From NCBI GenBank assembly GCA_964596165.1, contig CAZQTW010000002.1, positions 121,484-185,483 of the forward strand: a DNA stretch of 64,000 nt. The letters are read 5' to 3'. Source of the DNA: CAYUQT01 sp964596165 (GTDB lineage Bacteria; Planctomycetota; Phycisphaerae; UBA1845; JAFGLZ01). The position numbers and the translations under genes were made by a program. Below, in pieces: positions 26,673-35,705 of the stretch. Under the pieces are notes generated by a model that was not told where the DNA came from, searched no databases, and was given only the letters and a program-made list of their open reading frames with translations. The number at the start of each line of letters is the position of its first letter. The stretch's first letter is position 1.

Positions 26673-28160
26673 TCAGGGGCGCGACGACGCACCACTCGCT
26701 GTCGCGCCTCGTCGGCTCGCCGGTGCCGTGCGGCGGGCTCCGTAGTAGGGGTAGCGATCCCATTCATCGCCCAGGCCCGAGACGCGGGGGTCCTTCATCT
26801 CGGCCATCCACCGATCCAATTGGGCTCGCAGGGTCTTCTTGGCATCGGTGTACTTGTCGAGCGTGGCCACGTTCTGCATCTGTGCCGGATCTTCGCGAAG
26901 GTCGTAGAGTTCCTCGGCGGGCCGCTTCTCGAACGCCAGCCTGAAAAGATTGCCGATTCGCTTGGCCTGCGATTCGGCCTTCATGTAGGCCTTGGTCGGA
27001 CTGTCGTCGATGTCGCCGAAGGCGTCCGGGTCGCCGGCCGGCCAACGGTCGGGCTCGAAATTGCGGACGTACAGAAAGCGTTCGGTCCGTACCGCCCGGC
27101 AGGGATAGCCCAGACCGTCCGCTCGGCACCAGGCGTGTCGCTCGCGCCCGGTGAAGACCTTGTCCCGAGCGGGGTCGACGCGGCCGGCCTTGTCCGAGGT
27201 CAGCAGATCAAGGAAGCTCCGGCCCGTCATGTCGGCGGGCGGTTTCAGTCCTGCCGTTTCCAGAAATGTCGGCGCGTAATCGGTGAAGCTGATGAAGTCG
27301 TCGATGATGCGGCCCGGCTTGACTTGTGCCGGCCACCGGACGGCGAGCGGCAGTCGCGTTCCGTAATCGTAGAGGTTCGCCTTGGCGCGGGGAAAGGGCA
27401 TGCCGTTGTCGCTGGTGATCACGACGAGGGTGTTGTCGAGCTTGCCCATGTGCTCGAGCAGACGGATCATCTGGCCGACCTGCCGATCGAAGCGCTCGAT
27501 CTCCAAGCAGTAGTCGAGAATGTCGCTTCGGACCTCGGGAACGTCGGGCAGGAACGGCGGCACGACGACATCGTCGATCTTCATGCCCGATGCCGCGCCG
27601 GAGCCTTTCTCATAGGGCCGGTGCGGATCCTGACTGCCGAACCAGAAGCAGAACGGCCTGTTGTCGGGCAGGCGTTTGAGAAAGGAAGCGAAGTCTTTGT
27701 AGAACGGGCCCGCTGGATTGCGTGTCCGCCCGCCGGGCTCGACGTTGCCCGGGGACCAGCCCTTTCCCGCGTATCCCACGTGATAGCCGGCGGCTTCGAG
27801 CAGATCGGGGTAGACCGGGAACTCCTTGCGGAGCGTGCTCCAGAGGTTGCCGTTTTCTCTTAGTCGCCAGGGCGTCTGCCCCGTCAAGATGGCCCCGCGC
27901 GAGGGTGTGCACGAGGGCGACGCGCAGAACGCGCGTGTGAAGAGAACGCCTTCGCGGGCGACCCGATCGAAGCTCGGCGTCTTGACGACCTTGTCTCCGG
28001 CGATGCCCGTGTGAAGCCACGTCTGGTCGTCGGATATGGCAAAGAGAATGTTGGGGCGCCGATCGGCGCCGGAGGATTCCCCGGCCGCCGCGATCCGTGC
28101 GGCGAGGGAGCCGCCCATCGCCCCCAGCGAAGCCCGCTTCAGGAATTCGCGCCTACGCAT
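26673..28160 (-). CDS. Tat-exported S1-family sulfatase
   Basis: A 495-residue enzyme. The start at 28160 gives a twin-arginine-like leader (MRRREFLKRASLGAMGGSLA). PNILFAISDDQTW holds the metal-binding Asp pair (44-45). CASPSCTPSRGAILTGQ holds the C-x-P-x-R signature, whose Cys (about 84) is matured to formylglycine. VVITSDNGMPF carries later metal ligands. S1 sulfatases release sulfate from glycans or other sulfate esters. Near the topoisomerase VI A gene but convergent with it. Together with the GH29 enzymes it suggests processing of sulfated polysaccharide. The substrate is not predictable from sequence. Confidence 0.9.
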   Translation of the reverse strand: MRRREFLKRASLGAMGGSLAARIAAAGESSGADRRPNILFAISDDQTWLHTGIAGDKVVKTPSFDRVAREGVLFTRAFCASPSCTPSRGAILTGQTPWRLRENGNLWSTLRKEFPVYPDLLEAAGYHVGYAGKGWSPGNVEPGGRTRNPAGPFYKDFASFLKRLPDNRPFCFWFGSQDPHRPYEKGSGAASGMKIDDVVVPPFLPDVPEVRSDILDYCLEIERFDRQVGQMIRLLEHMGKLDNTLVVITSDNGMPFPRAKANLYDYGTRLPLAVRWPAQVKPGRIIDDFISFTDYAPTFLETAGLKPPADMTGRSFLDLLTSDKAGRVDPARDKVFTGRERHAWCRADGLGYPCRAVRTERFLYVRNFEPDRWPAGDPDAFGDIDDSPTKAYMKAESQAKRIGNLFRLAFEKRPAEELYDLREDPAQMQNVATLDKYTDAKKTLRAQLDRWMAEMKDPRVSGLGDEWDRYPYYGARRTAPASRRGATASGASSRP

Positions 28161-28528
28161 ACGCCGTTCCCTATCCAGGTTTGTACAGCGAGCCACGTTT
28201 GGCGTCAAACCGATCCTTCCCCCTTGGCAAGGGGGAAGGACACAGGGGGTTCGACGGCCGGACGAGAGGGGGAAGCGGTATCCGCATTACAGAGTCTTTC
28301 CGATGAGGCAAGGACCTGTTTGCCACGAACTCCGGAAGGAGAATCGTTCTGGAGGACGGCATCATGCATGGGCCCCAGTCGCCGAAACAAGATCAGGTCC
28401 GTCTTGCGTGAAAATGTGGCCAAGCTGCTTGCGAGCAGCCACGTGGCCTCGTTGCTGGGCCGCGTGGCTCCACAGACGGCCTCGGAAGTCGCCCCGCCGC
28501 CTGGAATCAGACCCGATCGTGAATCGTG
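28161..28528. other. Intergenic region with a palindromic element
   Basis: A 368-base region holding the perfect palindrome at 28215-28239. A plus-strand frame near 28380-28530 (NVAKLLASSHVASLLGR) looks protein-like but matches nothing I know and has no start signal. Confidence 0.5.
28215..28239. repeat. Perfect 25-base palindromic element
   Basis: CCTTCCCCCTTG and CAAGGGGGAAGG pair around a single base. It is intergenic, 55 bases upstream of the sulfatase start. Elements of this form occur in many copies in some bacterial genomes; only one copy is seen in this window. Confidence 0.6.
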
Positions 28529-29449
28529 CTAGAGCTGACGGATGAGGTCTTCCAGAAACTTGCGAGATCGCTTGGCGTTTTCGAGCATCTGCGCGGGCGT
28601 ACCGCGTTCAAACGTCTCGACGACCAGCGGACCACTCGTGAACCCGCCCTTTTTGAGGTTGCGCATGACGGTCAGGAAGTTGACTTTGCCGTCGCCCGGC
28701 GTGACGAAGACCTCCTTGGGCGGCTTGAAGTCCTTGATGCTGACGCCCACGACCAGGCCGTCGACGGTCTCGGAATCGGTGACAGGATCGATCTTCGCAT
28801 CCGAATAATAGAAGATGTTGCCGGGGTCATACCACAGTCTAAAGTTCTTGTGGCCGACCTGGTCGATAACCTTGCGGCATTGCGGGCCCGTGGCGTTCGA
28901 ACCGCCGTGCGGTTTGACGGTGATGCCCACACCCTTGGAGGCCGCGTACTCGCAGCACTCGGTGATGATCTTGTAGTATGGCTCATGGTGTTCAGGCCCG
29001 ACTCCACCCATCATGACCGACGGCGCCTCGGCCGCGGCGCAGTTGTCGATGAGTCTCTTCAAGGCCTCCACCCCCTTTTGTATCGGATCGACGGGAAAGC
29101 CACCGCCGTAGACCGACGGGATCTTCATGCCTCGTTTCTTGACTTCCTGGCCGATCTTGGCTGCCTCGTCGAGGCCGGTCTCGGTCGAGATCACCAAGCG
29201 TGTTTTCGACTTGGCGGTCATCAACCCGGCGTACTTGAATCCCGCCTCGGCGATGGCGTCGAGGGCGGTGAGGTACTCATAGGCATCCCAGGGGCGCGTG
29301 AAGCAGCCGATCTGGTAACCGGTCTCGGCCTCCGCGGCGGCAACCTTCGAAACCTGTGAACAGACGGTACCGGCAATGAGGCCGCCCGCCCCGACTCGCA
29401 GCGACCGATCCAGGAAACCTCGACGCGTGATGGAACTCGACGTGGTCAT
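28529..29449 (-). CDS. Tat-exported sugar phosphate isomerase/epimerase-like TIM barrel
   Basis: A 306-residue protein with a Tat leader (TRRGFLDRSLRVGAGGLIAG). The body is an AP-endonuclease-2/xylose-isomerase-like barrel: YQIGCFTRPWDAYEYLTALD, GVGITVKPHGGSNATG (metal-binding His), FRLWYDPGNIFYYS and GPLVVETFERGTP. Planctomycetota export many such isomerase-like proteins; few have known substrates. A promoter (TTGATC, 17 bases, TATGCT) lies 60-90 bases upstream and an AGGAG site precedes the ATG. Likely periplasmic sugar conversion. Confidence 0.8.
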   Translation of the reverse strand: MTTSSSITRRGFLDRSLRVGAGGLIAGTVCSQVSKVAAAEAETGYQIGCFTRPWDAYEYLTALDAIAEAGFKYAGLMTAKSKTRLVISTETGLDEAAKIGQEVKKRGMKIPSVYGGGFPVDPIQKGVEALKRLIDNCAAAEAPSVMMGGVGPEHHEPYYKIITECCEYAASKGVGITVKPHGGSNATGPQCRKVIDQVGHKNFRLWYDPGNIFYYSDAKIDPVTDSETVDGLVVGVSIKDFKPPKEVFVTPGDGKVNFLTVMRNLKKGGFTSGPLVVETFERGTPAQMLENAKRSRKFLEDLIRQL

Positions 29450-29511
29450 CGTGGCACGCTCCTTTTGATTGTGACCGCCCTGAGGGCGAAACTGCCTGGG
29501 GAACGAGGCTG

Positions 29512-29540
29512 AGCATACCGCCGGGACCTCCGTCGATCAA
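29512..29540 (-). promoter_or_regulatory. Sigma-70-type promoter for the exported isomerase
   Basis: On the minus strand TTGATC (29535-29540), a 17-base spacer and TATGCT (29512-29517). It lies in the 200-base region between the divergent isomerase and peptidase genes. Confidence 0.5.
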
Positions 29541-29652
29541 ACGGCTTCCCTCTCGGCGTAGAACGTATCGGCGAGGACGGACCTCGGAGCGATCCTCAAC
29601 GTGCGATGCGAGGGTCTTGACAGGCGGGGCCGGGCACGGAAGTCTGTATGGC

Positions 29653-30837
29653 ATGTGCGACACCGTGGTGATCGTCCGCCAAGGTCACGTCCTGTTCGCC
29701 AAGAACTCCGACCGCGATCCAAACGAGGCCCAGTTCCTGGATTGGCAGCCGCGCCGCTTGCACAAGGCCGGTGAACGGGTGAAGTGCACATGGATTGAGA
29801 TACCCCAGATCGCCGAGACCCACGCGGTCCTGTTGAGCCGTCCGTTCTGGCTTTGGGGCGCGGAGATGGGGGCGAACGAACACGGTGTCGTCATCGGCAA
29901 TGAAGCCGTGTTCACCCGAGAGCCGTACGCCGAGACGGGCTTGACGGGTATGGACCTGGTGCGACTCGCCTTGGAGCGGGCCGACACGGCCGACCGGGCG
30001 TGCGAGATCATCACCGAACTCCTGGCGGAACACGGCCAGGGCGGGGGGTGCGGTCACGAAGACCGACGTTTCACGTATCACAACAGCTTCATCATCGCCG
30101 ATCCGAACGGCGCGCTCGTGCTCGAAACGGCCGGTCGGCAGTGGGCCACCGAAAGGGTTGGGGGTGCGCGGACAATATCGAATGGGCTCACGATACGCGG
30201 ATTCGCCGAAAAGCACTCGGACTGGCTGAGGACGCGCGTGTCGGCCTGTCGACCACGAAGACGACGGACCCAGGCCTTGGCCGAGCGGTGCACCCGTGCG
30301 GGAGATCTCTTCGCGCTGTTGCGAGACCACGGCGAGGCCCGACGCGAACCGACGTATTCGCTCTTCCGGGGCGGACTGGGCGCGCCATGCGTTCACGGTG
30401 GCGGCATCGTCGTCTCATCCCAGACGACGGCTTCATGGGTGTCGGAGCTTCATGGCAAGCAAGCAATCCATTGGGTCACGGGCACGGCCGCGCCCTGCAT
30501 CAGCCTCTTCAAGCCGGTACGCGTCGAAGAACCACTGGACCTAAATCCACAACCCACGGACATCGCCGACGACGACAGTCTGTGGTGGCGGCACGAACGA
30601 CTGCATCGGGCAGTCATGCGGAATCCCGGTGAGTTGTGTCCCTTGTTCGTCCCTCAGCGAGATGAGGTGGAGACGGCTTGGCTCCAAGAACCCCCCGCCG
30701 GACAAGAGGCCTTCGCCAGGGGCGATGAACTGCTGCGACGATGGACGGCGGCCGTCCGGGCCTGGCCGGTGAAGGACAACCGGCCCCTGTGGGTGCGCCG
30801 ATACTGGACAAAACGATCGATCCGAGCCGGGCTGTGA
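29653..30837 (+). CDS. Secernin-like peptidase family C69 protein
   Basis: A 394-residue protein. The start at 29653 gives MCDTVVIVRQGHVLFAKNSD, the hallmark N-terminus of secernin and C69 dipeptidases. In these the Cys becomes the N-terminal nucleophile of an Ntn-hydrolase fold. Further blocks are RPFWLWGAEMGANEHGVVIG, GLTGMDLVRLALERA and FTYHNSFIIADPNGALVLET. No signal peptide, so cytosolic. C69 enzymes are dipeptidases or amidases; secernins proper have no firmly assigned substrate. The gene reads divergently from the exported isomerase. Confidence 0.85.
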   Translation: MCDTVVIVRQGHVLFAKNSDRDPNEAQFLDWQPRRLHKAGERVKCTWIEIPQIAETHAVLLSRPFWLWGAEMGANEHGVVIGNEAVFTREPYAETGLTGMDLVRLALERADTADRACEIITELLAEHGQGGGCGHEDRRFTYHNSFIIADPNGALVLETAGRQWATERVGGARTISNGLTIRGFAEKHSDWLRTRVSACRPRRRRTQALAERCTRAGDLFALLRDHGEARREPTYSLFRGGLGAPCVHGGGIVVSSQTTASWVSELHGKQAIHWVTGTAAPCISLFKPVRVEEPLDLNPQPTDIADDDSLWWRHERLHRAVMRNPGELCPLFVPQRDEVETAWLQEPPAGQEAFARGDELLRRWTAAVRAWPVKDNRPLWVRRYWTKRSIRAGL

Positions 30838-30866
30838 ACCGGCCAATACCCTTCCTGCGAACGTTC

Positions 30867-31146
30867 ATGAACGAAACCGCTGACAAGAACGATTCACCGC
30901 AACGCCGTTCGCTCGCCGCCAAGTTTCTGCGCCCTTCGTGGGACGAACGCAAACGGATGCTCCGCATCGAAGCGTGGGTATTTGTAATCGCATCCTATCT
31001 GTTGCTGGCCTTCGCCTATTTCTGGCCGCCGGCGTACGAAAGACAATCACCAATCTATGTCACGGTCGCCTGGACCGCTTTCATAATCCGAATCTACGTC
31101 TTCCACCTCGGACTGGTTCTGCTCATCATCGCGGCGATCGCCTTGT
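30867..31146 (+). pseudogene. 3'-truncated small membrane protein gene
   Basis: From the ATG at 30867 the frame encodes a basic N-terminus (SLAAKFLRPSWDERKRMLRI) and two membrane spans (AWVFVIASYLLLAFAYFWPP and VFHLGLVLLIIAAIALYA). At about 31147 the frame runs into a DUF4160 gene read in another frame, and the rest of this frame (to 31406) has the composition of out-of-frame sequence. The original 3' end therefore seems to be lost at the junction. The family is not recognised. Confidence 0.55.
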
Positions 31147-31392
31147 ATGCCCGTCGTGCCGTTGTTGGTAATCACAATCGGACCGACGTGTCGAGATTTC
31201 CTGCCCAAGGCCAAGCCGACGATTCAAGGCGAACAAGTGATCCCCGACGGCAACGTCTTGGCGGGTACGCTCCCGCCGGGGAAGACCAGACTCGTGCAGG
31301 CATGGATCGAGATCCATCAGGAGGAGCTGATTGCCGATTGGAGACTGACAGTCAACGGCGAAGAACCATTCAGGATAGCCCCCCTTCGATAG
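31147..31392 (+). CDS. DUF4160 family protein, variant N-terminal half
   Basis: An 81-residue protein starting MPVVPLLVITI. The C-terminal half (GNVLAGTLPPGKTRLVQAWI, then EIHQEELIADWRL) is clearly DUF4160. The N-terminal half lacks the PPHIHA-type His segment usual in the family and is about seven residues short, so it may be decayed or divergent. DUF4160 genes often precede DUF2442 genes, as here, in what looks like a small mobile two-gene module of unknown function, possibly toxin-antitoxin-like. Confidence 0.65.
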   Translation: MPVVPLLVITIGPTCRDFLPKAKPTIQGEQVIPDGNVLAGTLPPGKTRLVQAWIEIHQEELIADWRLTVNGEEPFRIAPLR

Positions 31393-31402
31393 GAGCCGGC
31401 CC

Positions 31403-31672
31403 ATGAATCCGTATGTCAAGAGCGTCCACCCGATGGATGGGTTTCGACTGGCGCTGGTCTTTGACAACGGCGAGGAGCGCATCTTTGACCTGAGTCCCTA
31501 CTTGGAACGAGGGGTATTCCGCCGCCTGAGAAATCCCTCCCTCTTTAATGGCGTTCGGGAAGTGGCCGGTTCGGTGGAATGGCCAGGCGGACTCGACCTC
31601 AGCTACGACACACTTTACGTCGAAAGCAAACCAGTATCCATCGGCAAGACCGGCGTTGCCGAGGCGCGATGA
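31403..31672 (+). CDS. DUF2442 family protein
   Basis: An 89-residue protein, 10 bases after the DUF4160 stop and preceded by GGAG. VKSVHPMDGFRLALVFDNGE, then RIFDLSPYLERGVFRRLRNP and GGLDLSYDTLYVES, is the standard DUF2442 pattern. DUF2442 proteins are small, cytosolic and linked with DUF4160 in many genomes. The role is unknown. Confidence 0.8.
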   Translation: MNPYVKSVHPMDGFRLALVFDNGEERIFDLSPYLERGVFRRLRNPSLFNGVREVAGSVEWPGGLDLSYDTLYVESKPVSIGKTGVAEAR

Positions 31673-31785
31673 GGCAGACGAAGCCGTTACCTCTCACCGC
31701 GATGGAAAAGCTGTGGCGCCTCGTCAGGCGAGATTACGAGAGAAGATCCCCACGCAGCGTTGCAGCCATAGCAATAATGGTCTGA
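31669..31785 (+). CDS. Possible 38-residue protein overlapping DUF2442
   Basis: An ATG overlapping the DUF2442 stop (ATGA) opens a frame for a very basic peptide (MRQTKPLPLTAMEKLWRLVR and onward). The overlap suggests coupling, but the protein matches nothing I know and may be a remnant. The 250 bases after it, up to the GH172 gene end, show no supported feature. Confidence 0.25.
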   Translation: MRQTKPLPLTAMEKLWRLVRRDYERRSPRSVAAIAIMV

Positions 31786-32034
31786 AGGTTCTATCATGAA
31801 ATCAACCCGGACGACGTCATAATGGCGTGCAGAGGCAGGGAATTCATAGCAGCAATCGGAGAAGGACGCCGATTGTGGGCGCCGGTCCGAATATGGGGTA
31901 GGTCAGCCGGGCACTCTCAGGCAGGCTCGAGGTGCGCCGTTAGCCTGGAGGCGAATTCCTCTCTAGGTTCAATCTCTCACCCTTGGTGTACAGAGCGTCT
32001 CTGTCTTGGTGACGCGTCGGCTGACCTGCGCTAT

Positions 32035-33618
32035 TCATCGAACCGGCCGCAGCAGGAGATAGTCCACGCCGACGAAGTGTGCGGTCGCCGCCTTGTTCTT
32101 TCCGATGACCCGGAACTCGAACGTGTGCGTCCCGGCCGTCAGTTCGATTTCGCCGAATGGCACCTTCTCCGCCTTGACGACGTGGGTCGCCCCTTCGCCG
32201 CCGGTGCCGTTGTACGCGTCGAAAGGCTTACCGACCGGCTTGCCGTCGACACGGAACTGGAACACGCCGAAGTCGGTGGCCTTCAGCAGTGTCATCTTCA
32301 CGGTGTACTTGCCTGCTTCCTTCACCGGTACTTCGATCGAAAAGAAGTCGCCCGGCGAGCTGGCCTGGTACCACAACCACCGTCCGCCGCTCCATTTGCC
32401 CGCGTGTGAGGCCACAGAGAGCGGCTTGTCCGAGGATCTCGCGGTCTTAAAGAGCTTCTCGGCCTCGATAGCGTCCGCGCAGTCGCTGGGAACCGTCGGA
32501 TACTCCGTAATCGGGCGGCGGTCCGCGCTCGACGGCAACGGCGGGAACGGTGCGTGCGGCTCCTTTTGATACCAATAGGCCACACTGGAGTAGTCATTCG
32601 GCATGTCGTTCGCGTGGCCATGCTCGATCGTCACGCGAATCGATTCCTTGAAACGGATCGGATCGCGTCCGAACAACCGGTACATCGCGTTCTTGCCGTA
32701 CCACTGCTGGCCGTCGCGGTTTTCGACGAGGTGGAAACCCGTGTACGGTCCCGAATACTCCACGCTGGGGCAGGCGCCGCCTCCGAAGATCTCTTCCGTA
32801 CCCGTCCCGTGAAACGACGGTGGCCACTGCTCGCCGTCGATGAAAACCATGTCGTCGCCCTCGCCCCACCAGGCGCCGGCGACGTTGTCGACCCCGAGGA
32901 CGTAGCCGGCGAGGTGGCCCTGGCCTCGAGCCTCCAGGATCACATAGTTGGTCGTGCCCGTCTTGTTGGTGCCCTTGGCGGCATTGTCCTTGGGTGGCCG
33001 GCTGCGTCGGAACTGAGCGTGGAACCGAGCGGCACTCTCCAGCCAAGCCGGCACCGTCGGGTAGGTCTCGTAGTCGATGTGGTACCAGATGCCCAGCGGT
33101 TTTTGCCTGGCATCGCCGTCGTAGGCAATCTCAATCCGCGCCCGCTTTGAGAACGCCATCGGGAAGTAGCAGTTGAGCCCGACCGACGTGGCCGAACCCA
33201 GGCCGCCCGGGTTGACCACGAGATCCAGCGACTTGATCGAACGCGGCACACCGTTGGACACGCCGAAGAAGTCGCCGATGGGCGATTCGACGCTCGGAGT
33301 TTGTTCGTCGTCCCAGTACATGCGGAGGATCACATCCCTGAACAACCAGCGACGAACCTCCTCCTTCTCAATGATGTAGGTCCAGTAGAAGTGCTTGATG
33401 CACCCCGCGCTTACGATATCGGCCAGCAGCATCGTCTGACCGGGTTTGATCGTGATCCAGTCCTGATTGCCGCCGGAGCGATCCCAACTCGATGCGCGTG
33501 CGGTCCGCGCGTCGCGGAGCGTCATTCGCTCCACGAAGGGGGGAGACTCACCGAGTACCCGAATACCCAAGACTCCCGCGACGATCACGGCGGCAGGAAA
33601 CGACGTCATGGCTCTCAT
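32035..33618 (-). CDS. Exported GH172 (DUF2961) family protein
   Basis: A 527-residue protein starting at 33618 behind GGGGAGAT, with a signal peptide (FPAAVIVAGVLGIRVLG). The DUF2961 core is evident: SAGCIKHFYWTYI, LRMYWDDEQTPSVESPIGDF, VGLNCYFPMAFSKRARIEI, DNVAGAWWGEGDDMVFIDGE and FHGTGTEEIFGGGACPS. The latter blocks hold the acidic residues thought to be catalytic. GH172 members include difructose-dianhydride and arabinan-acting enzymes. The C-terminal 130 residues form a second beta domain ending HTFEFRVIGKN. The substrate is unknown here. It is divergent from the propeller protein gene, 118 bases away. Confidence 0.85.
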   Translation of the reverse strand: MRAMTSFPAAVIVAGVLGIRVLGESPPFVERMTLRDARTARASSWDRSGGNQDWITIKPGQTMLLADIVSAGCIKHFYWTYIIEKEEVRRWLFRDVILRMYWDDEQTPSVESPIGDFFGVSNGVPRSIKSLDLVVNPGGLGSATSVGLNCYFPMAFSKRARIEIAYDGDARQKPLGIWYHIDYETYPTVPAWLESAARFHAQFRRSRPPKDNAAKGTNKTGTTNYVILEARGQGHLAGYVLGVDNVAGAWWGEGDDMVFIDGEQWPPSFHGTGTEEIFGGGACPSVEYSGPYTGFHLVENRDGQQWYGKNAMYRLFGRDPIRFKESIRVTIEHGHANDMPNDYSSVAYWYQKEPHAPFPPLPSSADRRPITEYPTVPSDCADAIEAEKLFKTARSSDKPLSVASHAGKWSGGRWLWYQASSPGDFFSIEVPVKEAGKYTVKMTLLKATDFGVFQFRVDGKPVGKPFDAYNGTGGEGATHVVKAEKVPFGEIELTAGTHTFEFRVIGKNKAATAHFVGVDYLLLRPVR

Positions 33619-33736
33619 AGGATATCTCCCCAGCAGCAACACAAAGCAGACTCATTCCGTCTCTGCAACGGACTGGGTGGCCATGCCACAGCACAAGACA
33701 TTATCATGTTTCCACCGGACTGAGGAGGCCACCAAC

Positions 33737-35401
33737 ATGTTGACAGTCCTATTGGCGTACCTTGTCGCGGCGATCACGCCCTCCGAGACACTCTACAACG
33801 GCATCGAACTGCCCAAGGAATGGCCGCCGCATGTGAAGGAACTGTCGATGGAGCCGAGTCTGCCGCCCTATATCACGGCGCCGCCCGCCGTGATTCCGAT
33901 TGATGTGGGGCGACAGCTCTTCGTGGATGACTTCCTGATCGAGCGGACCACACTGAAGCGGACTTTTCACACGGCCACGTACCATCCCGCCAGCCCCGTC
34001 CTGGTGGCCGACAAGCCTTGGGAGGAGAAGGGCAAGATCCGCGACTACATCGGCCGCCACGCGATGCCGTTCAGCGACGGCGTGTGGTACGACGCCAAGG
34101 AGAAGCGCTACAAGATGTGGTACATGGCCGGCGTGCTCGATTCGACGTGCCTGGCCACCTCGAAGGATGGGATTCATTGGGAGAAGCCCGACTGGGGTGT
34201 TGTGCCGGGCACCAATGTGGTCCACCCCGGCAATCGCGATTCCTGCACCATCTGGTTTGATCAGGAAGAGAAGGACCCCGAGCGGCGTTACAAGATGTTC
34301 CGGTTTCAGAAGTCGCCCAAGCGCGGGTTAATTATCCAGTTCTCGGCGGACGGGATCCACTGGGGCAAGGAGGCGCGCTGGGCCGGCCCGTGCAACGACC
34401 GTTCGACGGTGTTCTACAACCCGTTCCGTCAGGTGTGGGTCTATAGCCTCAAGCTCGTGGGACCGGTGACGAACGTCACCAATGAAGAGCGACTCCGCCG
34501 CTACTGGGAACAGAAGGATGTGATGGCCTCTCCCATGTGGTCCAAGCCGGACCAAACGTACCTGTGGTGCGCCTGCGATCGGCTGGATCCCTATCCAGCC
34601 GATTCCGACATCGGCCCGCCCAAGGTCTACAACCTCGACGCCGTGGCATACGAGAGCGTTCTGCTCGGGGCGTTTGCGGTCCTCCAAACGAACTGTGGGA
34701 AGGACAACGTGGACCGGCCCAAGCGAAACGAACTCTTCCTGGGCTTCAGCCGCGACGGGTTCCATTGGTATCGTCCGCAGCCGGAGCGCAAGCCGTTTGT
34801 ACCGGTCTCCGAAAAGCGAGGTGACTGGAACTGGGGCAATGTCCAATCGGCCGGCGGCATCTGCCTGATTGTCGGCGACCAGCTCTATTTCTACGTCAGT
34901 GGCCGGGCGGGAACGGCCCGCCTCGGGCGTGAGAAGAGCTTCCGCGAATCCGACGCCGGCACGGGTCTTGCCGTTCTCCGCCGCGACGGATTCGCCTCGA
35001 TGGATGCAAAGGCCGAAGAAGGCTCACTGACGACGCGTCCGCTGCGGTTCAGCGGCAAGCACATGTTCGTTAACGTGGCCGCCGCCGAGGGCGAGCTGCG
35101 GGCCGAGATCCTGGACGAGAAGGGGCAGGTCATCCGGCCGTTCAGTCGCGATAACTGCGCGTCGGTTCGCGCCGACAAGACGCTCAACAAGGTCACCTGG
35201 GAAGGAGCCGCCGATCTGTCGACGGTGGCCGGTAAGCCCGTTCGATTCCGGTTTCACATCCGCAACGGTCGGCTGTACGCCTTCTGGGTCAGCCCGGATG
35301 AATCCGGCGCGAGCCACGGATATGTCGCCGCTGGCGGGCCTGGATTTACCGGACCCACGGACACGGTGGGTGCGGCAAGCCTGTCGGCAGGCTCGCGGTA
35401 G
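33737..35401 (+). CDS. Exported propeller protein of the RQLFVDD type, GH32/43-like
   Basis: A 554-residue protein starting at 33737 behind GAGGAGG, with a short hydrophobic leader (MLTVLLAYLVAAI). Near residue 55, DVGRQLFVDDFLIERT opens a five-bladed-propeller-like region: VWYDAKEKRYKMWYMAG, CLATSKDGIHWEKPDWG, LIIQFSADGIHWGKEAR and ELFLGFSRDGFHWYRPQ. A C-terminal beta domain follows (SGKHMFVNVAAAEGELRAEI). Repeated S-x-D-G-x-x-W blocks are those of GH32/GH43/GH68-like folds, but no full catalytic triad can be assigned. A paralogue lies at 39385. Confidence 0.7.
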   Translation: MLTVLLAYLVAAITPSETLYNGIELPKEWPPHVKELSMEPSLPPYITAPPAVIPIDVGRQLFVDDFLIERTTLKRTFHTATYHPASPVLVADKPWEEKGKIRDYIGRHAMPFSDGVWYDAKEKRYKMWYMAGVLDSTCLATSKDGIHWEKPDWGVVPGTNVVHPGNRDSCTIWFDQEEKDPERRYKMFRFQKSPKRGLIIQFSADGIHWGKEARWAGPCNDRSTVFYNPFRQVWVYSLKLVGPVTNVTNEERLRRYWEQKDVMASPMWSKPDQTYLWCACDRLDPYPADSDIGPPKVYNLDAVAYESVLLGAFAVLQTNCGKDNVDRPKRNELFLGFSRDGFHWYRPQPERKPFVPVSEKRGDWNWGNVQSAGGICLIVGDQLYFYVSGRAGTARLGREKSFRESDAGTGLAVLRRDGFASMDAKAEEGSLTTRPLRFSGKHMFVNVAAAEGELRAEILDEKGQVIRPFSRDNCASVRADKTLNKVTWEGAADLSTVAGKPVRFRFHIRNGRLYAFWVSPDESGASHGYVAAGGPGFTGPTDTVGAASLSAGSR

Positions 35402-35705
35402 TTGTTCGTGGCATGTAATCCGGAACGTTCATATCGAACGCGGTGACGAGGGCGAGCGCAGTAACATTAGTTCCCGAGCGTCCGATAAGAGAATCTTTTC
35501 GCCTGAAGTACATCCCGGCTTGACATCCTTTCTGAACGAGGAATGATCCCATAGTTGTATTTGCTCCAGGAGTAGGAGCACAGGGTGGGGAAGTCGATCT
35601 GCAATGATCTCACCGTAGTCTTCCCTCGATGATCCATTGTGAATGAGCCCGGGAAACGGCAACGTGAACCGCCTGGGCAGGGGTTGTGGGAAAGGAGCAT
35701 TGGGA
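35402..35705. other. Intergenic region with a small stem-loop
   Basis: The only structure is TGCTCC (35562-35567) pairing with GGAGCA (35575-35580). A TTGACA at 35519-35524 could be a -35 element for the PEP-CTERM gene, but no good -10 follows at 16-18 bases. Confidence 0.4.

Noticed and set aside
30741..31406. Single 221-residue protein through the DUF4160 region
   Set aside because: The frame is protein-like only until about 31146; beyond that the DUF4160 frame is the real one.
35519..35547. TTGACA as a promoter for the PEP-CTERM gene
   Set aside because: The -35 is perfect, but the hexamers at 16-18 bases are poor -10 elements, so I did not call it.
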